Positions 1 through 5,553 of a DNA stretch of 38,726 bases are shown here, piece by piece (positions within the stretch are counted from its first letter, which is position 1; each line of letters starts with the position of its first letter). The notes under the pieces are model-generated. The model ran no database searches. It was given only the letters and a program-made list of their open reading frames with translations, and was not told where the DNA came from. The DNA lies in assembly GCA_902767915.1 (NCBI GenBank), contig CACXJE010000010.1:1-38726 (forward strand), given 5' to 3'. Both the position numbers and the translations under genes were made by a program. Source of the stretch: Oscillospiraceae bacterium. GTDB taxonomy: Bacteria > Bacillota > Clostridia > Oscillospirales > Oscillospiraceae.

Positions 1-25
1 GACGAGCAGTGCTCGTCCCTACGGC
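1..25. repeat. REP-type palindrome at the window edge
   Basis: Positions 1-17 form a palindrome (GACGAGCA, centre G, TGCTCGTC), followed by CCCTACGGC. Read on the minus strand this is GTAGGGA plus a hairpin, the same layout as the GTAGGGG palindromes near 4939, 5149, 18201, 22207, 22247 and 22302. It may continue beyond the window. Confidence 0.75.
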
Positions 26-81
26 AGCTTTGAAACGCTTCGGCCTCAGTTAGGTGCCGCATTCAGTTGTCAGGCTGAGTA

Positions 82-140
82 AAACCGATAACCAGAATGA
101 ATAATTGCGGCGCTTTGCAGATTGCAATCTGCAAAACACA
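82..140. repeat. Hairpin-core repeat (family C), copy 1
   Basis: Positions 114-135 are a perfect 22-bp palindrome whose half is TTTGCAGATTG. It is preceded by an AT-rich GAATGAATAATTGCGG stretch and followed by AAAACACAT. The same arrangement recurs at 4071, 5058, 18265, 19208, 19331, 22442 and 27043. The rest of 1-222 holds only this element, the edge palindrome and the terminator at 178. Confidence 0.8.
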
Positions 141-177
141 TCTCCCCAGGACCGTCATCAAGGGAAACAGCACAGGA

Positions 178-210
178 CAAAGGACCCCACCGTTTCGGTG
201 AGGTCCTTTG
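178..210 (-). terminator. Terminator hairpin of the SLH protein gene
   Basis: A 15-bp stem with a 3-nt loop lies 12 bases beyond the stop codon of the SLH gene. Its single imperfect pair is a G-U wobble in the minus-strand transcript but a C-A mismatch in the plus-strand transcript, so it fits termination of the minus-strand gene. The U-rich part (CCTTTG) is short. Confidence 0.7.
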
Positions 211-222
211 CTGTATTCTTGT

Positions 223-3200
223 TCAGTTGGCGAAGGCTTTGTACAGGAACGTCACGATCTGCCCCCGGGTGCAGGTCTTGCCTACGCCGAAGGTGGTTTT
301 TGTCGTGCCGCCGGTGACGCCGTTCTCCACGGCCCAAAGCACGGCCGTATAATAGTACTTGCCTTCCTTGACGTCGGTGAAGGGATTCAGGGTACTGGAC
401 AGGATCCCGGGAGAGCCCATGGCCTTCCACAGGAAGGTCATAGCCTGCTCCCGCTTGCAGGGCTGGCCCACGCCGAAGGCGGTTTTTGTCACGCCGCCGG
501 TGATTCCGTTTTCCACGGCCCAGAGCACCGCCTTGTAGTAATACTTGTTGGACTTCACGTCGGTGAAGGGATTCTCGTTTGACTTGGGCTCCGGCGCGCC
601 CTTTGCCTTCCACAGGAAGGTGACGATCTGCTCCCGGGTACAGGTCTTGTTGGGGGAGAAATGGGTGTCGTCCGTGCCGCCGGTGACTTGGGGATCGTGG
701 TAATAGGCCCAGAGCACGGGCTCATAGTAATACTTGCCCTCAACGACGTCCACGAAGGGGTTCACCGGCGACTTGCGCTCGATGTAGATGTAGCCGCCGA
801 AGTCAGACCAGGCGCTTTCATAGGTGGTCTTGAAGTAGATCGTCACGTTCCCGCTGTGGGCTGCGTCCACGGTGTATTCGCTGCCGTCGCCTTCGGGGGG
901 ATAAACCGCATCAATGGCGCCGTCGGTCACGTGGACCACCAGGATCTGGTCGCCCTGGGTCAGCTCGGTGTTCAGCACGTACGTGCCGGGAATGTCGGGA
1001 TTTTCCGCAAAACGGTTGGCGTCGTTGAAGTCGTCCGAGTTCCAGTCCGGCCCGATGAGATAGTAGCCGTCCTGGATCATACCCGGATGGATCACCACGC
1101 GGCTGGCCGGGGTGCCGTCGGGTTCCCTGACGGTGCCGCCGGAGACGTAACCTCCGACAGGCTCCACGATATGGCAGTTGAACAGCTGCATATTGCTGAA
1201 GCCGGAGATCGCGGCGGTGTCCGCCGGGCAGGTCACCTCCACGGACGAGTTGTAGATCCGCAGCGTTTCGCCGGTGCCGCTGCCGACGATCCCCAGCCCG
1301 GTATTCCCTGTGGTGGCGATTTCCGTGTCCCAAACGGTCAGCTTTGCCCCGTTTTCAACCTTGACGGCGGCAATCGCGCGTTCTGTGGTAAACGTGTAAT
1401 AGCTGCTCTTTTCGCCGGTGATTTTCGTATCCGCGGAAACACGGATTCCGGCTTCGGGTGGGTAGATCCAATACAGATGTTCAAAGGGCGTCAGGGTCGC
1501 CGGGTTTTCAAAGCGGATTTCCAGGCCGCTCACGCCAACGTTGCGGATGATGTCGTAAGCGTTATAAGCCGGATATTCAAGGTCCACCATTTCCCCTCTC
1601 CCGGTATAGCTGCCCCGGACGGACAGGACGCCGCTGCCGTCGTAGGAGAACTTCCCGTTTTGGAGCACGTCGGACTGATTCCCGGAATCGACCTGGACGC
1701 CGTCGATAAACAGAGGAATGGGCGGCGCGACGTATTCCATCCAGAAATACCCGCCGAAGTCAGACCAGGCGCTGTCATACTCGGGTTTGAAATAGATCGT
1801 TTTTTGCCCTGCGTGACCGGCGTCCACGGTGTACTCGGTGCCGTAGCCGTCGGGGTACCAGGCGTCAATGACGCCGTCGGTCAGGTGGACCACCTTGATC
1901 GGATCGCCCTCGGCCAGGGTGGTATTCAGCATATACTCGCCGTCATGGAAGGGATTCTCGGCAAAGCGGTGATTCACGCTGACGTCGGCCACGGTCCAAT
2001 CCGGCCCGATCAGGTAGTAGCCGCCGGAGACGCAGGGCTTGACCCACACGTTGGTTGCGATGTTGTTCTCGGCGTCGCCGAAATAGTAGGCCCCGCTGTT
2101 ATTGACGATCTGACCGCCCGCGGGCTCCACGATCTCGCAGCCGGTGAGGCTGATGCCGCTGCGAAAGAGGTTGACGGCATAGTTGACGGCATCCTGGATG
2201 TGCAGGGTGCTGTTCTCCACGGAGAGGGCGCTGTAGCCCAGGGTTCTGCCCTCAATGCCGGTGGTGGCGTTCACGATCGTCAGGGAGCCGTCCGTGATCC
2301 GCAGGGTGTTTCCGTCGGCGCTGCTGCCGGAGCCGGCCAGCTTGACGCCCACGGCGTACTGGCCCTCCACGTGGGTCCGGCAGTACAGGGTCAGGGCATA
2401 GGGCCCCCGGATGGTGAGGTCCCCGGCGCAGCTGAGCAGGGTCTGGCCGGTAATCGTGGGGGCTGCAGCGCCCTCCAGAGCCAGGTTCTTCAACGGGACG
2501 ACGGTCAGAGGATTCCCGAAGGTACCGCTTTCGACCAGATATCTGACCGTATCGTCGGTACTGGAATAACTATCGGAAATCGTCAGGACCCGGGTGTCGG
2601 TGTTCAGGGCGAAGACGCCGTTGCCCAGGACGTCGGCCTTGTTGGCGTCGGTGACGGGGACGTCCTCGATCCAGAAGGAATAGGGAGAGTTGGCGCGAAG
2701 CTTGAGCTCCTCCAGGGGGGTCGTGCCGGAGTAGCAGGCCGTGCCCGTGCTCACGTCGACGGAGGAGCCGGGGAGGGTAAAGGTCGAATCGGTGCGGGTG
2801 ACACCGTCGGCCGCGAAGTTGCAGATGGCCTTGCCGCCCTCCATGGTTTTGGCGTAGAAGGTGGAATGGCGGAAGGCCAGGCTGCCGCCGTTGCCCTGGA
2901 GGCCGCGCTTCATGCCGGTGCAGAAGACCCGGGCCTCGTCCAGAGTCAGATCGCCCCCATACATATAGATGGCAGCGCCAACGTCCCCGGTGCCGGGGCC
3001 TTTCAGTTTCAGCTTGCCGGGGCCGGTGATGGTCAGGTCGCCCTCGGAGCAGATAAAGGTATAGGAATCGTCGTCGTTGGTGATCTCCAGCGTCGTGTCC
3101 TGGGCGACGCAGACCGTCAGTCCGTCGATCTGATTGTCGATGAGGTTCACGTTTGCCACGGCGTAGGAGGTGCTTCTGCCGTTCAGGGTCAGGGTGGCCG

Positions 3201-3666
3201 TATCCGGGTCGAAGGAGAAGACCTGGTTGCCAAGGACGTCGTTCTGGTTTACGTCGGTGACCTGAACGTCGTTGATGTAGAGGTCGTACCAGACAGTGGC
3301 AGGAATCGGCTTGGTATATGCATAGTCGCCATCGAAAAGGATATGCGGCTCCTCGAACTCGCTAACCATCTCGTTCCATCCGAAAACTGTGACATGGTAG
3401 GTGCCGAAGGGGGCGTTTTGGGCGGCAAGCGCCGCCTTCAGGTCGATGACGCCGCTGTCAGGAACATCATCTTCGCAAATCTGGGCGCCCTGCGAATCTG
3501 AGATGACGTACCACTCGCTCACGTAATCGCGTCCTACGTTGAGAATTCCGTCCACGATCTCGTAGGCGACGGGCGGGTTTGGCTCTCCCGGCAGGGCCAG
3601 GACGCTGAGGGGCAGGACCGTCAGCACCAGAGCCAGGGCCAGGAACAGGGCAAATAAGCGTTTCAT
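223..3666 (-). CDS. Secreted S-layer-homology surface protein with beta-helix-like and CBM-like modules
   Basis: This 1147-residue secreted protein is probably attached to the cell wall. Residues 1-25 are a signal peptide (MKRLF, a Leu/Ala-rich core, then LALPGEP). Three modules each open with a motif like DVQVT..N..DVLGN..F..D...LTL and continue as Thr/Gly/Asn-rich short strands that suggest a right-handed beta-helix. Two modules (about 545-640 and 867-960) share YYLIGPDW, RFAENP, YPP/YPDG, YTVDA and SAWSDFGGY and resemble starch-binding-type CBM beta-sandwiches; that assignment is inference. Residues about 965-1147 hold three SLH repeats (NPFxDVxxxKYYYxAVLWA...GVGKxCTRxQxVTFLxKA), known to bind pyruvylated secondary wall polymers. 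The start has AAAGGAGG eight bases upstream. Adhesion or glycan binding is plausible; no catalytic motif is seen. Confidence 0.85.
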   Translation of the reverse strand: MKRLFALFLALALVLTVLPLSVLALPGEPNPPVAYEIVDGILNVGRDYVSEWYVISDSQGAQICEDDVPDSGVIDLKAALAAQNAPFGTYHVTVFGWNEMVSEFEEPHILFDGDYAYTKPIPATVWYDLYINDVQVTDVNQNDVLGNQVFSFDPDTATLTLNGRSTSYAVANVNLIDNQIDGLTVCVAQDTTLEITNDDDSYTFICSEGDLTITGPGKLKLKGPGTGDVGAAIYMYGGDLTLDEARVFCTGMKRGLQGNGGSLAFRHSTFYAKTMEGGKAICNFAADGVTRTDSTFTLPGSSVDVSTGTACYSGTTPLEELKLRANSPYSFWIEDVPVTDANKADVLGNGVFALNTDTRVLTISDSYSSTDDTVRYLVESGTFGNPLTVVPLKNLALEGAAAPTITGQTLLSCAGDLTIRGPYALTLYCRTHVEGQYAVGVKLAGSGSSADGNTLRITDGSLTIVNATTGIEGRTLGYSALSVENSTLHIQDAVNYAVNLFRSGISLTGCEIVEPAGGQIVNNSGAYYFGDAENNIATNVWVKPCVSGGYYLIGPDWTVADVSVNHRFAENPFHDGEYMLNTTLAEGDPIKVVHLTDGVIDAWYPDGYGTEYTVDAGHAGQKTIYFKPEYDSAWSDFGGYFWMEYVAPPIPLFIDGVQVDSGNQSDVLQNGKFSYDGSGVLSVRGSYTGRGEMVDLEYPAYNAYDIIRNVGVSGLEIRFENPATLTPFEHLYWIYPPEAGIRVSADTKITGEKSSYYTFTTERAIAAVKVENGAKLTVWDTEIATTGNTGLGIVGSGTGETLRIYNSSVEVTCPADTAAISGFSNMQLFNCHIVEPVGGYVSGGTVREPDGTPASRVVIHPGMIQDGYYLIGPDWNSDDFNDANRFAENPDIPGTYVLNTELTQGDQILVVHVTDGAIDAVYPPEGDGSEYTVDAAHSGNVTIYFKTTYESAWSDFGGYIYIERKSPVNPFVDVVEGKYYYEPVLWAYYHDPQVTGGTDDTHFSPNKTCTREQIVTFLWKAKGAPEPKSNENPFTDVKSNKYYYKAVLWAVENGITGGVTKTAFGVGQPCKREQAMTFLWKAMGSPGILSSTLNPFTDVKEGKYYYTAVLWAVENGVTGGTTKTTFGVGKTCTRGQIVTFLYKAFAN

Positions 3667-3785
3667 GTTCTTTTCCTCCTTTTGGTTGGATTTGATTCTG
3701 AGGTCAGTTCAGGGGACGAATGCTTCGGGTGAAAACGCGCAAAACGGCGCGGCGAGATCCCTTCAGGACCGCGCTGCGCCGCATA

Positions 3786-3892
3786 GGAGCTGCTTTTGCA
3801 CGTGACAAGAGAACCGGAGGGGGGTTCCCCGCCGGCTGGGCCGAGCGATCGGCTTTCCGTCCGTCCCGTCACGGCTGCCAACTCCTTTCATC
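3786..3892 (-). promoter_or_regulatory. Structured 5' leader of the SLH gene, class unknown
   Basis: The promoter at 3908-3936 implies an untranslated leader of about 235 nt. On the minus strand, CGTGAC (3873-3868) pairs with GTCACG (3806-3801), GGAG near 3885 can pair with CTCC near 3786, and between them lie a GCCGA/TCGGC hairpin and a CCGG...CCGG helix around GGGGAACC. This looks like a folded multi-helix RNA. I could not match it to a known riboswitch. The remaining bases of 3667-4020 show no gene. Confidence 0.4.
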
Positions 3893-3907
3893 AATATCCA
3901 TGAATAA

Positions 3908-3936
3908 AATATACCACAGAATTCCGGACAATGCAA
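3908..3936 (-). promoter_or_regulatory. Sigma-A-type promoter for the SLH gene
   Basis: On the minus strand TTGCAT (3936-3931), a 17-bp spacer and TATATT (3913-3908) form a good vegetative promoter. The start point would lie near 3901, well upstream of the start codon at 3666. Confidence 0.65.
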
Positions 3937-4027
3937 GGTTTTATGTGGAATAAATGACGTATTTGTGCGTCGATGATCCCCTTTCAACTTCCCGTCGGTG
4001 GGTGCGCCGCCGGCGGTGGAGGGGTGC

Positions 4028-4138
4028 TATGAAAGTGAATAGTGAATAATGAATGGTGAATAATTGTGGAGTTTTGCAAATTGCCATTTGCAAAACACAA
4101 TAAATTCTCAATTTTCAACTCTCAATTCTCAATTCTCT
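4028..4138. repeat. Hairpin-core repeat (family C), copy 2, with heptamer arrays on both sides
   Basis: The core is GTTTTGCAAAT / TGCC / ATTTGCAAAAC at 4071-4096, an 11-bp perfect stem. To its left is a 7-bp tandem array of GTGAATA-type units (about 4034-4062). To its right is an array of AATTCTC-type units (4104-4138). The right array runs into the 3' end of the regulator gene and supplies its TGA stop. Confidence 0.85.
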
Positions 4139-4512
4139 TCCTTTCCGCCGTACTGCAGCATGTGGGCCTTGATGGCGTTGAAGGACCTGTCGCTGATATA
4201 GTGCTCGATCCGGCAGGCGTCCTCGGCGGCGGTTTCCTCGTCCACGCCCAGATTCACAAACATCCTGGTCAGAACCGTGTGCCGTTCATAGATGTTTTTT
4301 GCCTTTTGTTCTCCGGATTCGGTGAGCTTCAGATGGCCCATTTCGTCCATGAGTAAAAACCCGTCCTTCTTCAGCAGGCCCACGGCCCGGCTGACGGAGG
4401 GCTTGGAATAACCCAGATGCTCCGCAACGTCGATGCTGCGGACGGTGGAAGACTGCTGTGACAGAACGTAGATCGTTTCCAGATACATTTCTCCGGATTC
4501 CTGCATTGCCAT
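4129..4512 (-). CDS. DtxR-family iron-dependent repressor (short form)
   Basis: This 127-residue metalloregulator probably represses the divergent feo operon when Fe(II) is sufficient. An N-terminal winged helix (about 10-65; YSKPSVSRAVGLLKKDGFL is the recognition region) is followed by the metal-binding dimerisation domain. Likely ligands are M9, E12, H78, C100, E103 and H104. The ACRIEH sequence matches the Cys/Glu/His set of DtxR/IdeR, and Met rather than Asp at position 9 points to iron rather than manganese. The C-terminal SH3-like domain of classical DtxR (about 226 residues) is absent, as in many Firmicutes homologues. The start is supported by GAGGAGG eight bases upstream. The stop codon TGA belongs to the flanking AATTGAG array, so the C-terminus KEEN may have been set by repeat insertion. 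Confidence 0.9.
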   Translation of the reverse strand: MAMQESGEMYLETIYVLSQQSSTVRSIDVAEHLGYSKPSVSRAVGLLKKDGFLLMDEMGHLKLTESGEQKAKNIYERHTVLTRMFVNLGVDEETAAEDACRIEHYISDRSFNAIKAHMLQYGGKEEN

Positions 4513-4542
4513 CAGGATCGCCTCCTCGATTTTATTAGCTTA

Positions 4543-4571
4543 AGAATAGCATATTATTCCGGGTTTTGCAA
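4543..4571 (-). promoter_or_regulatory. Promoter of the DtxR-family gene
   Basis: Minus strand: TTGCAA (4571-4566), 17-bp spacer, TATTCT (4548-4543). A half-site-like TTAGC lies at 4535-4539, just downstream of the -10, so autoregulation is possible but weakly supported. Confidence 0.5.
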
Positions 4572-4598
4572 CGAAAAGAAAAAAATTTACAAACCCTC

Positions 4599-4627
4599 TT
4601 GACAAATAAGCGACTGCTAACTATAAT
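4599..4627 (+). promoter_or_regulatory. Sigma-A promoter of the feo operon
   Basis: TTGACA (4599-4604), a 17-bp spacer and TATAAT (4622-4627) form a perfect consensus promoter. The spacer and -10 are covered by a DtxR-like box, so strong transcription with tight iron repression is expected. Confidence 0.9.
4605..4622. promoter_or_regulatory. DtxR-like operator 1, in the promoter spacer (imperfect)
   Basis: AATAAGCGACTGCTAACT aligns with the more perfect box at 4669 (TTAGC, 4 bases, GCTAA), with one arm degenerate. It fills the space between -35 and -10. Confidence 0.6.
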
Positions 4628-4634
4628 GGAGGCT

Positions 4635-4652
4635 GGTTAGAGAGAGCTAACC
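4635..4652. promoter_or_regulatory. DtxR-like operator 2
   Basis: GGTTAGAGAGAGCTAACC has perfect 6-bp arms (GGTTAG/CTAACC) and lies just downstream of the -10, over the expected start point. The TTAG...CTAA arms match the known DtxR/IdeR operator style. Confidence 0.8.
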
Positions 4653-4668
4653 ATTTTATTTACTATAC

Positions 4669-4686
4669 AATTAGCGAATGCTAATT
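4669..4686. promoter_or_regulatory. DtxR-like operator 3
   Basis: AATTAGCGAATGCTAATT has perfect 7-bp arms around GAAT. It lies in the leader before the first feoA, so three boxes occupy 4605-4686. Confidence 0.8.
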
Positions 4687-4710
4687 CCAGAAAACGGAGG
4701 GAGGAGAACC

Positions 4711-4923
4711 ATGATGCCTCTGAGTTTTGCGGAAATCGGCGCGTCTCAAATCATTAAGCGGATCGGCGGAAGCCCGGAAGTGAAAAAGCATTTGGAGGAT
4801 CTCGGCTTTCACGTGGGCGGAGAGATCAGCGTGGTGAACACGCTGGGCGGAAACCTGATTGTGAACGTCAAGGAAAGCCGTGTCGCCGTCAGCAAGGAGC
4901 TGGCGAATAAGATTATGATTTAG
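4711..4923 (+). CDS. feoA: FeoA-type ferrous iron transport protein (first copy)
   Basis: This 70-residue cytosolic protein has an SH3-like FeoA fold. FeoA proteins are thought to act on the G-protein domain of FeoB. MPLSFAEIG opens the domain, followed by GGSPEVKKHLEDLGFHVGGEISVVN and a C-terminal VKESRVAVSKELANKIMI, all typical. I chose ATG 4711 because GGAGGGAGGAG lies directly upstream; an in-frame ATG at 4678 has no ribosome site and lies in the third DtxR box. It is first in the operon, 340 bp before a second feoA. The stop TAG is the first three bases of a TAGGCAACAGG repeat unit, so the C-terminus coincides with a repeat boundary. Confidence 0.92.
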   Translation: MMPLSFAEIGASQIIKRIGGSPEVKKHLEDLGFHVGGEISVVNTLGGNLIVNVKESRVAVSKELANKIMI

Positions 4924-5088
4924 GCAACAGGCCCGCCCGTAGGGGCGGCCATTGGCCGCCCGCCCGAGGCACCTGCTTGTAGCGCCGGCTATACCCGTGA
5001 AGGGCACAATGTTAGCCGGCCTCGATGAATTGAGAATTGACAATTGAGAATTTGCGGTGCTTTCAAATTGCCATTTGAAAGCATTGGA
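4921..5088. repeat. Composite repeat element (copy 1) inside the feo operon
   Basis: In order it holds a TAGGCAACAGG heptamer unit, the GTAGGGGCGGCC palindrome (4939-4960), an 8-bp-arm hairpin GCCGGCTA...TAGCCGGC (about 4983-5018), a GAATTGA heptamer array (about 5031-5053) and the hairpin core TGCTTTCAAAT / TGCC / ATTTGAAAGCA (5058-5083). The same order of parts is found at 22281-22475, with a different heptamer number. It separates the two feoA genes. Confidence 0.88.
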
Positions 5089-5200
5089 AAACAGTCATTC
5101 CGAGCCGGTGCGCACACCGGCGTGGGAATCTCTCTGAATCAGCGACAGTAGGGGCCGATGCCTACATCGGCCCGAGGGAACAGGGAGCCGACGCCAACCC
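5089..5200. repeat. Further palindromic repeats between the feoA genes
   Basis: Positions 5094-5137 contain CATTCCGAG, a GCCGGTGCGCACACCGGC palindrome and GGGAATCTC. Positions 5148-5185 contain the GTAGGGGCCGATG...CATCGGCCC palindrome that also occurs at 22207 and 22247. No gene is seen in 4924-5263. Confidence 0.8.
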
Positions 5201-5263
5201 AGAATAAACCCTGAACACATACAGAATATGATGTTGTAATTCAACCGGGAAAGGAAGGATAGC

Positions 5264-5485
5264 ATGAAAACTTTAAGAGACGCCAAAATCGGAGAAACCG
5301 TCACTGTGGTCAAGATCCATGGGGAAGGCGCCGTCAAGCGCCGCATCATGGACATGGGCATCACCAAGAACGTGGAGATCTACGTTCGCAAGGTGGCGCC
5401 CCTGGGCGATCCTGTGGAGCTGACGGTCCGGGGCTACGAGCTGAGCCTGCGGAAGGCCGACGCCGAAATGATCGAAGTGAAATAA
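5264..5485 (+). CDS. feoA: FeoA-type ferrous iron transport protein (second copy)
   Basis: This 73-residue FeoA-domain protein starts MKTLRDAKIGETVTVVKI and contains GEGAVKRRIMDMGI, a central FeoA signature, then PLGDPVELTVRGYELSLRKADAEMIEV. It is clearly diverged from the first copy. GGAAAGGAAGG lies upstream of ATG 5264. Its stop is 68 bp before feoB and that gap carries another DtxR-like box. This copy matches standard FeoA best and is the likelier direct FeoB partner. Two FeoA proteins before one FeoB is common in Clostridia; division of labour here is unknown. Confidence 0.93.
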   Translation: MKTLRDAKIGETVTVVKIHGEGAVKRRIMDMGITKNVEIYVRKVAPLGDPVELTVRGYELSLRKADAEMIEVK

Positions 5486-5499
5486 TTTTTTTCAGATGC

Positions 5500-5517
5500 G
5501 GTTAGAGTAAGCTAATC
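5500..5517. promoter_or_regulatory. DtxR-like operator 4, between feoA and feoB
   Basis: GGTTAGAGTAAGCTAATC resembles operator 2 (GGTTAGAGAGAGCTAACC). It sits between the second feoA and feoB, with no strong promoter visible beside it. It could act as a roadblock or control an internal start. Confidence 0.7.
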
Positions 5518-5553
5518 GCTCAAAGTGCATCTGCGCAGAAAGGAAGAAGAATC

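Noticed and set aside
661-3501. A 946-residue open frame on the plus strand opposite the SLH gene
   Set aside because: It is a high-GC antisense shadow; the minus frame has a signal peptide, SLH repeats, promoter and ribosome site, while this one has none. The same reasoning removes the long antisense frames opposite feoB, copA, larC, aspS and hisS.
3786-3892. c-di-GMP-I or c-di-AMP riboswitch in the SLH leader
   Set aside because: Short matches such as GGAAAGCC and GGGGAACC are present, but the conserved parts do not appear in the right order and spacing.
4678-4710. Upstream start for the first feoA
   Set aside because: The ATG lies within a DtxR-like box and before the GGAGGGAGGAG ribosome site; 4711 is preferred.
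4983-5018. tRNA-like fold in GCCGGCTA...TAGCCGGC
   Set aside because: Only about 36 nt, no T-arm or anticodon arm, and repeated at 22348; it is a repeat hairpin.
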